A stretch of DNA of 64,000 nt, from assembly GCA_019914945.1 (NCBI GenBank), contig CM034101.1, positions 15,697,188 through 15,761,187 on the forward strand, in the 5' to 3' direction. The translations under genes were made by a program, and so were the position numbers. The notes under the pieces are model-generated. The model saw only the letters and a list, made by a program, of their open reading frames with translations. It made no database searches and was not told the DNA's origin. How positions within the stretch are numbered: the first letter of the stretch is position 1; every line of letters begins with the position of its first letter. The stretch is from Typha latifolia. Taxonomy: Eukaryota; Streptophyta; Magnoliopsida; Poales; Typhaceae. Shown in pieces: positions 26,641 through 37,528 of the stretch.

Positions 26641-28707
26641 TCGGAGGATAACACCGGGCGAGATCTTTATTGTCTCAATTGACGGTCCAGATATGTTGTA
26701 TTTTTTTGCATTTATTTGAACGGTGTTGATTAACTCCATGAAATGACACTGTTAGCATGTGCTTGTCTCCACGCAATAATGTGCGTCTGTCCAAAGTTTT
26801 TCAAAACAATCGTCCTTTCAATCACGTGCTTTTTTTTCGAATCATCAGACTGTTGCAGCAGACGACGACGCGTGTCACTTGTACTAGTTTGTGTGACCAC
26901 TTCGTACCGATACCATCCACTAGGAGGAGAGCCTCGGCGTCCTTTCATGAGATTATTATAACGGGAGGTAGTATATTTAGATTCCACGTTAGATAATGAT
27001 AGATGAATAAGCTCCTCGCACAAATATCAGTCGGCAGATTTTTCTATCATTATCAAAAACTCGATAAGCTCGGGATGGGGAGCCAGCCAAATGTTATTAA
27101 ATTTATTATAAGTTCTCGTGTATAATTGGAACTTGCCAGGCCCATTTATGGAGAAAAAAAAATAGTAAATTGGGTAATTCTTTATACCTCACCCTTGATG
27201 TTATTGATGGAGTCAGTGAATTGACTAAATTGCCAACCCACTTATAATGACAGAATAAATATGTGTCTTAGCTAATAAAAAAAATATTTAATTTTCTTAA
27301 TTTTTTTATTGCTCGATTAATGTTAGGAAGAGGAAGAGAAAGAGTTTGCAAGCCTTCACACTTTATTGTTCTTTTATCTCTCCATCATCTCAAGCCCCTA
27401 CCTTTTCCTCTATTATTGAAGAATTTGACAAAATGAAGGAGTCTTCAAGGAATAACTCAATCTAGGGAGGAGGAAATAAAGATTTGAAAAGCTACTCGCT
27501 TTCTTTTATTATTGTCTTCTTTTAGTTCGATTTTTTTAAGGTTATTTACATGGGTTGGTGGGTGGAGATGAGGAGCTCCATTGGGGTGCTTTAATGGTGG
27601 AAGAGAAAGTTTGGAGCCAAAATTATTGAGAGAAAAAAATGTTTTTCAAGTCTATATAATTGTTACGAGGAGATAGGATTAGGTTTGAAAATCTAAAATG
27701 AGATGACAGAACTAGTCTACATGATACTACAACTTGAAGAACAAAAGGAGAGTTTTTTTAATGGAGGGAGGAGGTTGAAAATCTTAGAAAAGGGTTGGGA
27801 TGCTGTAAAAATTGAAAAAGATGATGGGATCTAAGGGTTTTTTTTTTTGTCATCATAAAAGCTTCTTTTGAGTTACACATGATTTACACATGCATATCAA
27901 GGTATTTATTAATATATTATTGTCGCGTAATTATTTATGGATGGAAATAGATAACGAAACTCAAACGAAATGGCTCAAATGAGATATTTCTGATAGTTAA
28001 TAGTGTAATTGTGTACAAAAAAATATTTAGGAGGTAATTATAGAAAATCATAATTTAGGGGAGTGAAAATTGAATTGATCCAAAATAAATATATAAGAAG
28101 AGGTACATATCAATGATTTTAGACAAAATTTTAATTATTATAAAAATAGAATAAATGAGAGTTAATAAATAACTCCACGTGTTTTAAAACATCAGGCTAT
28201 GAACATAGCAATATATTCGCTTTTTTTTGTGACTACTTTAATGGTTCCAAATGAAGCCTCCACCAGTACTATATTATCATGAAAGGAGGATCTCATTGGA
28301 TGACGAGAGCCATATATGCGCAATGAACACGGAACATAGAGTTCGAGGTTGGCCGTTTGGTCCATTCAAGCTTGGTTTCAAACTTGTGAATAGTAGTGGG
28401 TAGCTGGATGTAATACTCATGCATCCGAACCTCATCTACTAGTTCCACTACATATTGATGCATTGAAGTGCTTAATAATACTTCTTACATACGCAACACG
28501 TCCGCTAAGAACGATAGCGCCACATGAACGCATAGCCATCCATATACCTGGCTTTTTATCGATCGGTTAGATGACCAACCCTTACCTGAATTACTAAGAA
28601 ACCCTAGAGTCGAGCTAGCCTACATAACATGGCAAAGCCTTATTCCATTGCAATAAAGTTACCAACCGAGTCACATACAGGGGAGATCAGTACCCAGCAA
28701 ACTCTAT
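26641..28707. other. Spacer between the two ADC genes
   Basis: From about 27010 this repeats the 23045-24683 spacer with scattered changes and indels. No gene is supported; the short open frames are not conserved between the two spacers. Confidence 0.7.
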
Positions 28708-30570
28708 CTAGTTTTTGTACTTCACCCCATTGACGTAGGACTTCGTCTCTAGCTTATTTGGGATGAGGTAAGGCATAGTCTCGAACACGTTCTTCACTAG
28801 TTTCTGGTCATCTTCATTCCAGTGCCCTTCCTTCTTGGCATGCTCACCAATTGCCTCATACATCTTTTCCGGGTCATGCATAAAAGCCCGAAGGTTCTCA
28901 GACGCCGTGGCTCCACTATCCAACATTGTGATCTTAAACCCGTCGCTCTCATCACTCTCCACCCTCGCAATAGTCGGGCCTCCGAAGAGGTTATGCCTGT
29001 TCCCAAGAGCCTCCTGGTATGCACCTGCAAGAAACGTGCCAGCGTAGTAATTCTTATCATTGATATCGTGCAAGAGAAGGGTTTGGCCCCCCCCTATGAA
29101 CTGGTCGATCTTGCCGTCGCTGTCGCAGGTGAGGTCGATCAGCGTCGCTTTCTTCGTCGGCCTCTCGTTGAGGCGATGTATGGGCATGATCGGAAACAGC
29201 TGCTTGATGCCCCAGAAATCGGGAGTTAACGAGAAGACGGAGAGGTTCATGTGGTAGGCATAGGTCGTCTCATCCGCCGCGGATAACTGCTTCGAAAGCC
29301 GCTTGCTCAGCTTAAAGATCTCAACGCCGTGCTTCTTCAGCTGGTCTGCATGTGCTAGAGATGAATTATCCTTAGTACGGACAGCTGATCTAAGGTTGCG
29401 GTGAAGGGTAACTGGATTTCCAACGAGCTCCTCGATCTTCTCCATTAGTTGGGCGGAGTCGAGCGAGTCGCTCGGTTCCTCCACTGCGGAGAGTGCCTCG
29501 AGGACAAGGATCGAGTGGTGCGACACCAGTGCACGACCACTCTCACTACAAAGGATTGGATGCTGGACGTTATTATTGTCGCACACCAACCTCGACGCCT
29601 GCACCACCGTCGACGCATATTGTTCGAGCCCGTACGCCACCGACATATCCGAGTCGCCCGACCGGGTGCCGTCGTAGTCGATTCCAAGGCCACCGCCAAT
29701 GTCGAGGATACCCATGGGAGCGCCGTTCTTGACGAGGTTGCAGTAGTAACCGACCGCCTCGCGGACCGCATTGCCGATAATCTCGGTCGTCGGGATCTGA
29801 GATCCGATGTGAAAGTGCAATAGCTTCAGACATTCGAGCATGCCTTTCTCCTTCAGCCGGTCCGCCACGGCGTAGATCCGATCCTCGAGGAGCCCGAACT
29901 TGCCGTGCTTCCCCGAGGTGGACCCGAAGTGACCCGGGTTGGTCGTCAACAGCTTGGCACGAATTCCGATGACGGGGGACACGCCGACCTCCTCGCTCGC
30001 CTCGATCACCAGGTCGAGCTCCTCCTCCATTTCTAGCACGATGATCGTGTTCAGCCCAATGGCGCGCGCAAGGAGCGCGAGCTTGATGTAGTCCTTGTCC
30101 TTGTACCCGTTGCAGACGAGGAAAGCATCAGGGCTACCATCGATTAAACATTTCATGGCGAGTAGGAGCTCGGGCTTGGACCCGGCCTCGAGCCCGAACC
30201 CGTAAGATTTGCCATACGTAACGATATCCTCCACCACGACTCGGTTCTGATTCACTTTTACCGGGAAGACGCCTTGATATTTGGAGGTGTAGCCGGTGTA
30301 CTTGATTGCCTCGGCGAAGGCGGTGTTGAGGGATTCGAGGCGGTGCTTGAGGACTTCCGGGAACCGGACAATGAGTGGGAACTGGACAGGCTTTCCGATG
30401 CTTGCCACCTCTTCTCGCGCCGCAGCCACCACATCCGCAAGGTCGATCTCTTGCTTGGAAGTGGTTTCGACGCCGTTGATGTTTACAGCGATGTTTCCTT
30501 TTGAATTAACAGCGAAGTAGGGCTCGCCCCACCCTCTTATATTGTAGATACTTCCGAAGTTGGTCGACAT
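28708..30570 (-). CDS. ADC: Arginine decarboxylase, copy 2
   Basis: A second intact 620-codon ADC with the same function as copy 1. Cofactor lysine K105, the GGGLG loop and Cys482 are all present. It starts MSTNFGSIYNIRGWG. Nearly all coding differences from copy 1 are single scattered bases, and synonymous changes are also very few (for example acg/acgg and gac/gat near 29380). The first 14 codons and the region upstream differ much more. This contrast suggests gene conversion or strong recent homogenisation of the coding part. P607 of copy 1 is Leu here. Promoter and leader differ from copy 1, so the genes may be expressed differently; that is inference. Confidence 0.96.
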   Translation of the reverse strand: MSTNFGSIYNIRGWGEPYFAVNSKGNIAVNINGVETTSKQEIDLADVVAAAREEVASIGKPVQFPLIVRFPEVLKHRLESLNTAFAEAIKYTGYTSKYQGVFPVKVNQNRVVVEDIVTYGKSYGFGLEAGSKPELLLAMKCLIDGSPDAFLVCNGYKDKDYIKLALLARAIGLNTIIVLEMEEELDLVIEASEEVGVSPVIGIRAKLLTTNPGHFGSTSGKHGKFGLLEDRIYAVADRLKEKGMLECLKLLHFHIGSQIPTTEIIGNAVREAVGYYCNLVKNGAPMGILDIGGGLGIDYDGTRSGDSDMSVAYGLEQYASTVVQASRLVCDNNNVQHPILCSESGRALVSHHSILVLEALSAVEEPSDSLDSAQLMEKIEELVGNPVTLHRNLRSAVRTKDNSSLAHADQLKKHGVEIFKLSKRLSKQLSAADETTYAYHMNLSVFSLTPDFWGIKQLFPIMPIHRLNERPTKKATLIDLTCDSDGKIDQFIGGGQTLLLHDINDKNYYAGTFLAGAYQEALGNRHNLFGGPTIARVESDESDGFKITMLDSGATASENLRAFMHDPEKMYEAIGEHAKKEGHWNEDDQKLVKNVFETMPYLIPNKLETKSYVNGVKYKN

Positions 30571-30609
30571 GGTTGCTAGATGAACAAGAGAGTGCTCAAA
30601 GGTTTAGAA

Positions 30610-30675
30610 TTAATATAGCGAAGGTGGAGAGAACTGCATGGGAAGGGAGGCGGGAGTAAAAGGGTTTATATAGGG
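30610..30675 (-). promoter_or_regulatory. ADC copy 2 core promoter and upstream ORF
   Basis: On the minus strand CTATATAAAC (about 30673-30664) is a TATA box. An upstream ORF of nine codons plus stop lies at 30639-30610 (MQFSPPSLY). Its start aligns with that of the upstream ORF of copy 1, but the peptides are different. The leader up to the ADC ATG is about 70-80 bases. Confidence 0.6.
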
Positions 30676-30710
30676 AACTCGAAGGATAGCACCGGGCGAG
30701 ATACATCCAT

Positions 30711-33115
30711 TACGCTCGCTTTTTATATGGGCGAGTGTGATTCATTCGTGTCCCACGTTCTTGTTCTTTTCCCTTATTTATTGGAGAGCAGCGGCAGAAT
30801 CTTTGGGGAAGGCAAGAGCGTTTTAACCCCCCGCAAACCAAACTTAGGATTCATGATCCACGTTCTCTTAATTATTTTTTAATAGTTTTTTAAATAAATA
30901 AATTTAAAAATATTTATGAGAAATAAAATTGTAAAGAATCGAATAAAAAAATGTGATAAAAATACTAAACATGTATTATAACCATAATCTATTGTTACAC
31001 TAAAATATATTTGCTCAATAATTACTTTAGACAAATATTTTATTATAAAAATAAATTATATGAAAAATGCCGAGTAGTAAGTTTATAAGCTAGTATATGG
31101 TTTGTGTAGATAAAAATAATAAGTTTATTTAGATAAAATTATGGTAAGAAAAGTAAAGAAGAAGACAAATATTTAATTCCTTGATATTGGTTTCTCAAAA
31201 AAATAATATAGTTTCTTTTTTCATGTGCAGCTATTATTAAGGGATATATTTTACCGTGGTTATACATAAATTCACTTTTTTCTATAGAAATACTGAAAAT
31301 TTAATAGTCTCTTAGTTAAACTAATGCCATTGGGATTTGAAGGGGTACACTCATCCAACATAACCTATTTAGCTATTTGAGCACCATCCCGTTTGGCTTA
31401 TGCATAAATTTACTTTCTCTTATAATTTCCTTTTTACTGTTTTATTAAGCAATACTCAAATTTAAAGATGCTTGTTGAGCAACACCGGGAGCCCATTTGA
31501 ACTCCAATGAGGCTCTAAAACTAGCTCAAAATTTGGAGCTAAGAATAGTGGGGCTCTAAATTTGGAGCCCCGTCATGAAAATGGAGCCCGGCTCCATTTG
31601 TCATTTCAACATTTTAAAAATACCAAAATTACCCAATAATTATTATATTCAATAATTTTAATTCTATTTGTATCATTTATTAAATAATTTAGTTAGTTAA
31701 ACTGAGTATATAATTAATTTTACTAATCAAATTTTAATAAAAATAATACTATTGGAAAGTTCTCATCGAGACATTTAAAATGAGTCTAATATTAAATTAG
31801 TTTTGAGTTAATTTAATTATTTATTTATTTATAAAAATAAGTTTAATAAATTATGTATCATAAAATATAATTACTTAAAATTATTTCCAATATAAATATT
31901 AAAAATTAAAATATATTAGATAATTTAGTCAAAAGAAAGAAGCTGGCTACTTAACCGAAAGTTTATGAACTCATTCTATCAATACATATTTAAATGCTTA
32001 ATAGTACGATAACATACATGGCACATTGACACCTCCATAGTGTGATACGCATACGTACACGTAACTTTTTTATCTGCTAGGTGATTAACCATACGACAAG
32101 CTAACAAAGCGTAAGCCCATGTTTATTTTGTCTCTTAGGCTTATCTATAAATTACCTAATTATTAATCATATTCAGTAATTAAATATTATTCTATTTCTA
32201 ATCAAATTCAAGAGATGAGAGAAGAGAGAGAGAGAAATAAAATAAATCTAAAGATAAATTGTTCTTAACTTATAAATTTGCCCTTGAAATGTCTATTACT
32301 TATCTTTTACAATTTTAATGATAATGTTGTGATTCTAACATTCTTAATTTTTCTTCAAAATTAATATTTTGTTTTTATTTTATATCATATTAAAATAAAA
32401 ATAATACCCTCATTGCAAAGTAATAAATTTGCCTAGGACGGAACTTATCAATTTAATTATAACATTTTTAACAGATAAAATTAAGTTTAAAAAACTAAGC
32501 ACATATATTTTAATAGTCGAAATATATTTTGTTACAATAAGGTACATAAAACTTATATATATAATCCACATACTAGAACTCATTATTGCCAATAAAATAT
32601 TTAAAATACAAAAGTCTTCGGATAGCACTAGTCCATTTACAGAGTTGTTAATTGCGAGAACTTTTTGCCGTCATATCCTCTAGAGGTATTACTATTACCT
32701 AAGTATCCAATGAATTAGTATACTAATACTAACACTAAATAAAGAGACAAAAAGGGCAAACTCTCTGCTATAATAACCTTTATGAAAGCAGTACCGTGAT
32801 GATCGTCAACAGGAAAGAAGGAAAAGTAAAACTTGAATACAAATTTCAAAAAATATCGAAAGTTTAAAATGGTTATTCCCACAACTGCTCAAACTTGGTT
32901 TCAGTTGTACACCCTCGAAAAAGTACAAGCCTCTTGGCTTTTATTTGCATGCATAGAAAACGTATTAAAAAGGCTATCTGCAATGACAAGAATAACAATT
33001 TGAACAGATTACAAGGAGATATCCAGTTGCATAACCGGTGCCAACTTGAGGAAAAAAGAACTAGCATGCCCCCAAGCATAAAAAGCATGAACTAGCCTGT
33101 TTTATCTCGCATGTC
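30711..33115. other. Intergenic, very AT-rich
   Basis: No gene is supported. One GC-richer island at 31480-31620 is full of GGCTC/GAGCC words and contains a near-perfect 22-base palindrome centred at 31560. The V-ATPase 3'UTR presumably covers the last few hundred bases. Confidence 0.6.
31480..31620. repeat. Palindrome-rich island, possible MITE remnant
   Basis: The arms GGGGCTCTAAA (31550-31560) and TTTGGAGCCCC (31561-31571) are complementary except for one pair. Related words GGCTCTAAAA and TTTGGAGC recur on both sides. I see no clear terminal inverted repeats or target-site duplication, so the element type is open. Confidence 0.35.
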
Positions 33116-35767
33116 TTAATCTCCTCTTGATTGGCCAGCACGAGAAGATAAAATGATGCCAACTATGAGGCCATACAGTGCCAGTGCTTCAGCAAAGATG
33201 AGGATGAGAATCATTCCAACAAAGAGTTTTGGTTGTTGTGCATTTGCTCTGCAAAAATCATAAAAAAAAGGAAGCATAAAGATCAAACTCAATCAAATTG
33301 GGAAAGACAAATATCTTGAAACTAGTTCGTATTGTGATCAATGTTAAGTTGCAAATCTTGAAAGTAGTTCTCCATTTAAAATTTCATCTCCATCTATGAT
33401 CACATTCTTCAATGGTTGTTAAAACAGATTTTCCAGGAAATGTAGGAGATTTTGATCATCAAAAGAAACTCTACACTAGCATAGTGTCTGCCATTCACCC
33501 AACAAAGATACTCTAGTCGACCAAACAATCAAATACGTGGACTATTGGCTTGTATATATATCTAGTAATCTACAGATTCAGCAATTTAGATGCACAGGAG
33601 AATATGTCGTTCTGGATAATCCAAGCTTAAAAACAGTTATGAGAAGTTTGTATGTTGCTAAAAACTAGCTACCAAAGTAGCAGTATAATGTCCAACTTTT
33701 CCAAGATCTTCAAAAGAGACTAGAGTTCAGAATTCTGGCATATGAAAATGGGCAGGGCAGGGATTACTCCTCAGAGCAATCAATCATCTTCTCAAGATTT
33801 TTGAGAAAAGATGAGAACCAAAAAAGCATGTTTGCATTTTTGTACAAAAGCAGAAGAAAAATATTCTTATACATGTAGAAAAATGGATTTCAATTTTCTA
33901 TTAACTTTTTCCCTGGATCTATGCAATGATGATAGCTAAAAAGCAGTAAAATAAAATTAAGTTATATGACTGTGGGATCAAATAACTACGATAATGAATG
34001 CTTTGTAACGAGAAGTTGAACTTCTGGGAATCAAGAGGAAAGGATGTAGAATATAACTCAGCATTCAATGATGCCACTGACCATTTTTGCACAAGATTCC
34101 ATTTAACCTCAAGGCAATGCTATTCAATACACAAAACTCACAAACCTGAAATGTCTAAATTACAATTTCAATATATAGCATTAATCGTTGAAACAATAGA
34201 CCTGTAACTACAATGTATCACTATGGTGCCTTATAGCGAACAACTAAGCTTTCCTATCTTACCATCTCAACAACATCACAACTAAAAATGCCATATTGCA
34301 TTATACAGAAGCAAGCAGCACGTAATTTTATCCTGAGGAGTTTCACAAGCAATAGAAAATATCATGACCCTTAAGATATTATTGAGGGCAGCATCACGTA
34401 TTGCCATCCTTTATTTTCACCTAGTTCTAACAACAAAAGTGGAATAATAATATTTGACAGAGAACATAGTATGAAAAGAATCTCAGAGGCTCAAAAGAGT
34501 TATGAAGTACCAAGCCATGACCGTGGAAGTACCTATGCTAGGCCCAAGATTTGATCCAGATTCCGAACCAATTTTATAGTTAAAAGGATACTTGGTTTTC
34601 AGGAGGAGAAATGCATCCATATACTCTTAACAAACTTTGTTGCTGGAGGATGCGATTTCCTAGAAGACCTCATGATCAAGACATGATGCAATATGCGAGC
34701 CCAATTATTTACATATTCTTATGATGAGATGGGGGTGGGTTGGGCTGCGGCCCCTACACACCCCTTGCACTGCCACCTAAATGGCAGAAGCCATCTTTCC
34801 TCGCAAACCAAGGGAAAACTACAAGGACGAATCTCCAAATTACATGGGAATAATGACAAATTTTTGGCAGCATATGGGTCGTTCTCTTTTAATTGGTAGT
34901 TTAGAACTAGGTTGGTTAAAAATTCGTGAGGTATCTACTCCTGAAGACTAGTTCAATATTATTGAATTTTTGGTTTCCTAATACATTCAGAGGTTCATGA
35001 AGCCCTATATTACAGAAGGCATAAAGTTGTTTGATTTTTAACATTTCTCAGGAAGTTCTGCTTACAGGTGATTTCTCCTAATTATGTGAAAAGAGCGAGT
35101 AAAATTCTCATGGATAGACGGCAGCCTAGCACAATGAATCTTCCTGAAGCTTAATAAGGGAACACAATCTAATAGGCATCTTTTCTATTGGACTTTTTGT
35201 AAGGGTCTAGTCACCGATTCCTCTAGGCACTGACCACTCTAATAACATTAAGATCTAACAATTAGATCGATACAACATTTGATAAAAAAAAAAGAAATCA
35301 AAAGAAAAGAGGAAGAATCTTTACCTGACGCCAGCATCGCCGACGATGCCGATGGCCATGCCGGCGGAAAGGCCAGCGAGGCCGCAAGCGAGACCAGAGG
35401 AGAGGTGGGCGTAGCCATCAAAGAGGTAGTAAGACTTGGCCTTAGGGTTTATTCCTGTACTAATGATGACGGCGATGATGAGGCCATAGATACCGAGAAC
35501 TCCCGCCATGACCACCGGCACGATCGACTTCATCACGAGCTCCGGCCGCATCACGCCCATCGATGCCACTCCGACGCCGCTCTTCGCCGTCCCGTACGCC
35601 GCTCCCATGCCTACATCACAGAACGAAAGGCTCAGATCTAAGGATGAACGATGAGGAGAAGATGAAGAGGATAAGAGCAAGGGGGGTCTACAGGAGAAGA
35701 CGAGGGCGGCGGCGGCGCCGAGGAAGCCGAAGAAGGGGGCGGTCTCGTCCCCGCTGAAGGTAGACAT
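33116..35767 (-). CDS. VHA-c: V-type proton ATPase 16-kDa proteolipid subunit c
   Basis: This forms the rotating proton ring of the membrane V0 sector, which acidifies vacuole and endomembranes. Exons on the minus strand are 35767-35692, 35610-35325 and 33248-33116, giving 164 residues, the usual size. The four membrane helices read, in order, [55 protein letters not shown] and [19 protein letters not shown]. Glu141 in helix 4 (FAEALALYG) is the essential proton carrier. [19 protein letters not shown] is the conserved first loop. The start [14 protein letters not shown] differs slightly from the common [11 protein letters not shown] form. Intron 2 is about 2 kb. The gene is so conserved that the call is secure; the paralogue is not identified. 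Confidence 0.97.
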
Positions 35768-37528
35768 CTTTGGAGGAGAGAGGAGGGAGACGGCGGTGAT
35801 CGGATCCTGTTTCGGTGGCTTTTTGTTTCCCCGGAGAGGAAGAGGTGTGAGAATTTTCTTTTTGTGGTTGTAGGCGTGGCGACGGAACGGCGTGCTTAGT
35901 GCTTACCCGTACAACTACGTGTTCCTCGTGCGTTGCACGTTGTATGGTCTTATACAGCAACTTGGTTATGCCCAGCACAGCTGGATGGTGGATCAGGCCC
36001 ATTAATTACCAATTGGTTGCAAAAGACCTTGGGCCTTGCTCCGTGACCTTTAAACGGGTTTAATTTCAGCCCATCTTTTTACCTATTTAAACCAGTCTGG
36101 CTAAGTATTTTTACCTACCATATAATAAAGTTCGAGTAATAGATAATTTTAATTTTCACAGAAATGAGAACTACACAAATAGGTGAGTGTATAAATTTTT
36201 CATATTTGCGAATTAACTTTCTTTTATTTAGAGCCTAAAAATCACACTTTTGTAATCAAACGTACACACTTAAAATTATTATAATTTCGTTATATTTTTA
36301 TTTTTGAAAAAAAAATCAATTTTACAAATATGTCAAACCGGATCCGACCCGGTTCGATTCGTACCCACCTCATCTCCATCGATTCATACATGCTTCTAGA
36401 CTCTTAGAGTCTTCGCTTCCACTCCGCGGAGGTTTCACGCAATCCCAACCTTCTCGTTTGAGCGGTAATCTCCTCATTCCTTACTCTCTTCTCCTGATAT
36501 TGCATTGCGGATTTCCAAGTCTCAGATCGCTTCATTTTGATCCTCCGGTGAATAGCTAATAGTGCAGCCTATCTATCTCGATTTCTGAAATGTTGATTAA
36601 CGATTTAGCCGTCCACTTATAAATTGCCAAACATCGAAGATTGTTTAGATAAATGTACTGTTTTGGATATCTCGGAGTTTTCTTATTTTTGGTCAATTTG
36701 GTTCTAGATTTAATAGAGAATTTTTGCTCCTAATTGTTTTCTGTGATGGTGTTAGAAGCTGCGAAATATGCTGAACTAGTTGAATCTATTCTATTTAAAA
36801 TCAGGAACCGGGCCTTAATTTTTATATGGCAAGGCTTTTGGATTTTTTATTTTATTTTTAAAAATTGTGTTGCCAAGAAGCGACATCACTACTAGCATAG
36901 AGTTAAGTTTGTTTCTGTTGAAAATGAAGAGTCCAAACCAAGTGACCAAGTAGTTATGCTGAGATATTTGGCCTGAAGGGGATGACGAGTGCAATTGGTT
37001 TCATTGACCGGTTTTCGTGAATGTGAATTAAGGCAGTGTAAGAAGTTGAGCTTTCTACAAAGTCCGACTTAATGGAAGTATGCATAATCTGTTCTTCATT
37101 GAATATTAATTGATAATCAAATACGTGCTGAATATAGATATGGTGGCATAAGATATTCTTGCTTGTCTTAATTTATTTGTATGCCAGACTCGTATGAGTT
37201 GATGATATATATCGAAGCTGTTTACATTTAAAAGAAGCAGAAATATTGTTATGCTTCTAATTTTTTATATTATGGTTATAAGTGAATTATCTTTTGTATT
37301 TTAGTTGTTTAATTTGTTGGATGTCAAATTTGGATTATAGTTTGTTTGTTAACAGGACACCTAAAGGGATAAGTGCCAGAGATCTAGTCAAAATGGTTTC
37401 ACAGTTGATGTACTTCTCACAACTCGCAACGGTTCTTCCTTTCAATTTGACGAATTTATGTATATTGCATCTTAGTAATTCTTTTGTATCTTAGTTCCTA
37501 AAAAGAATTTTCTTTATATATGTTGCAG
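35768..37528. other. Intergenic: V-ATPase promoter and region before the UFD1 pseudogene
   Basis: The first 200 bases are the V-ATPase leader and promoter side. Around 36350-36470 is a GC-richer stretch ending in a donor-like TTTGAGCG|GTAATC, which could be an old leader exon of the UFD1 copy. No first coding exon of UFD1 is recognisable here. Confidence 0.5.

Larger units (their letters stand above)
23045..30710. repeat. Two-unit tandem duplication carrying ADC genes, 4,024-bp period
   Basis: Unit 1 spans about 23045-27010 and unit 2 about 27017-30710. ADC start and stop codons are offset by exactly 4,024 bp. Spacer sequence is shared with indels, for example the blocks around TTGTCGCGTAAT (23892 and 27919) and AATGAAGGAGTC. 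The similarity ends just upstream of the second gene after CACCGGGCGAGAT. Confidence 0.85.
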
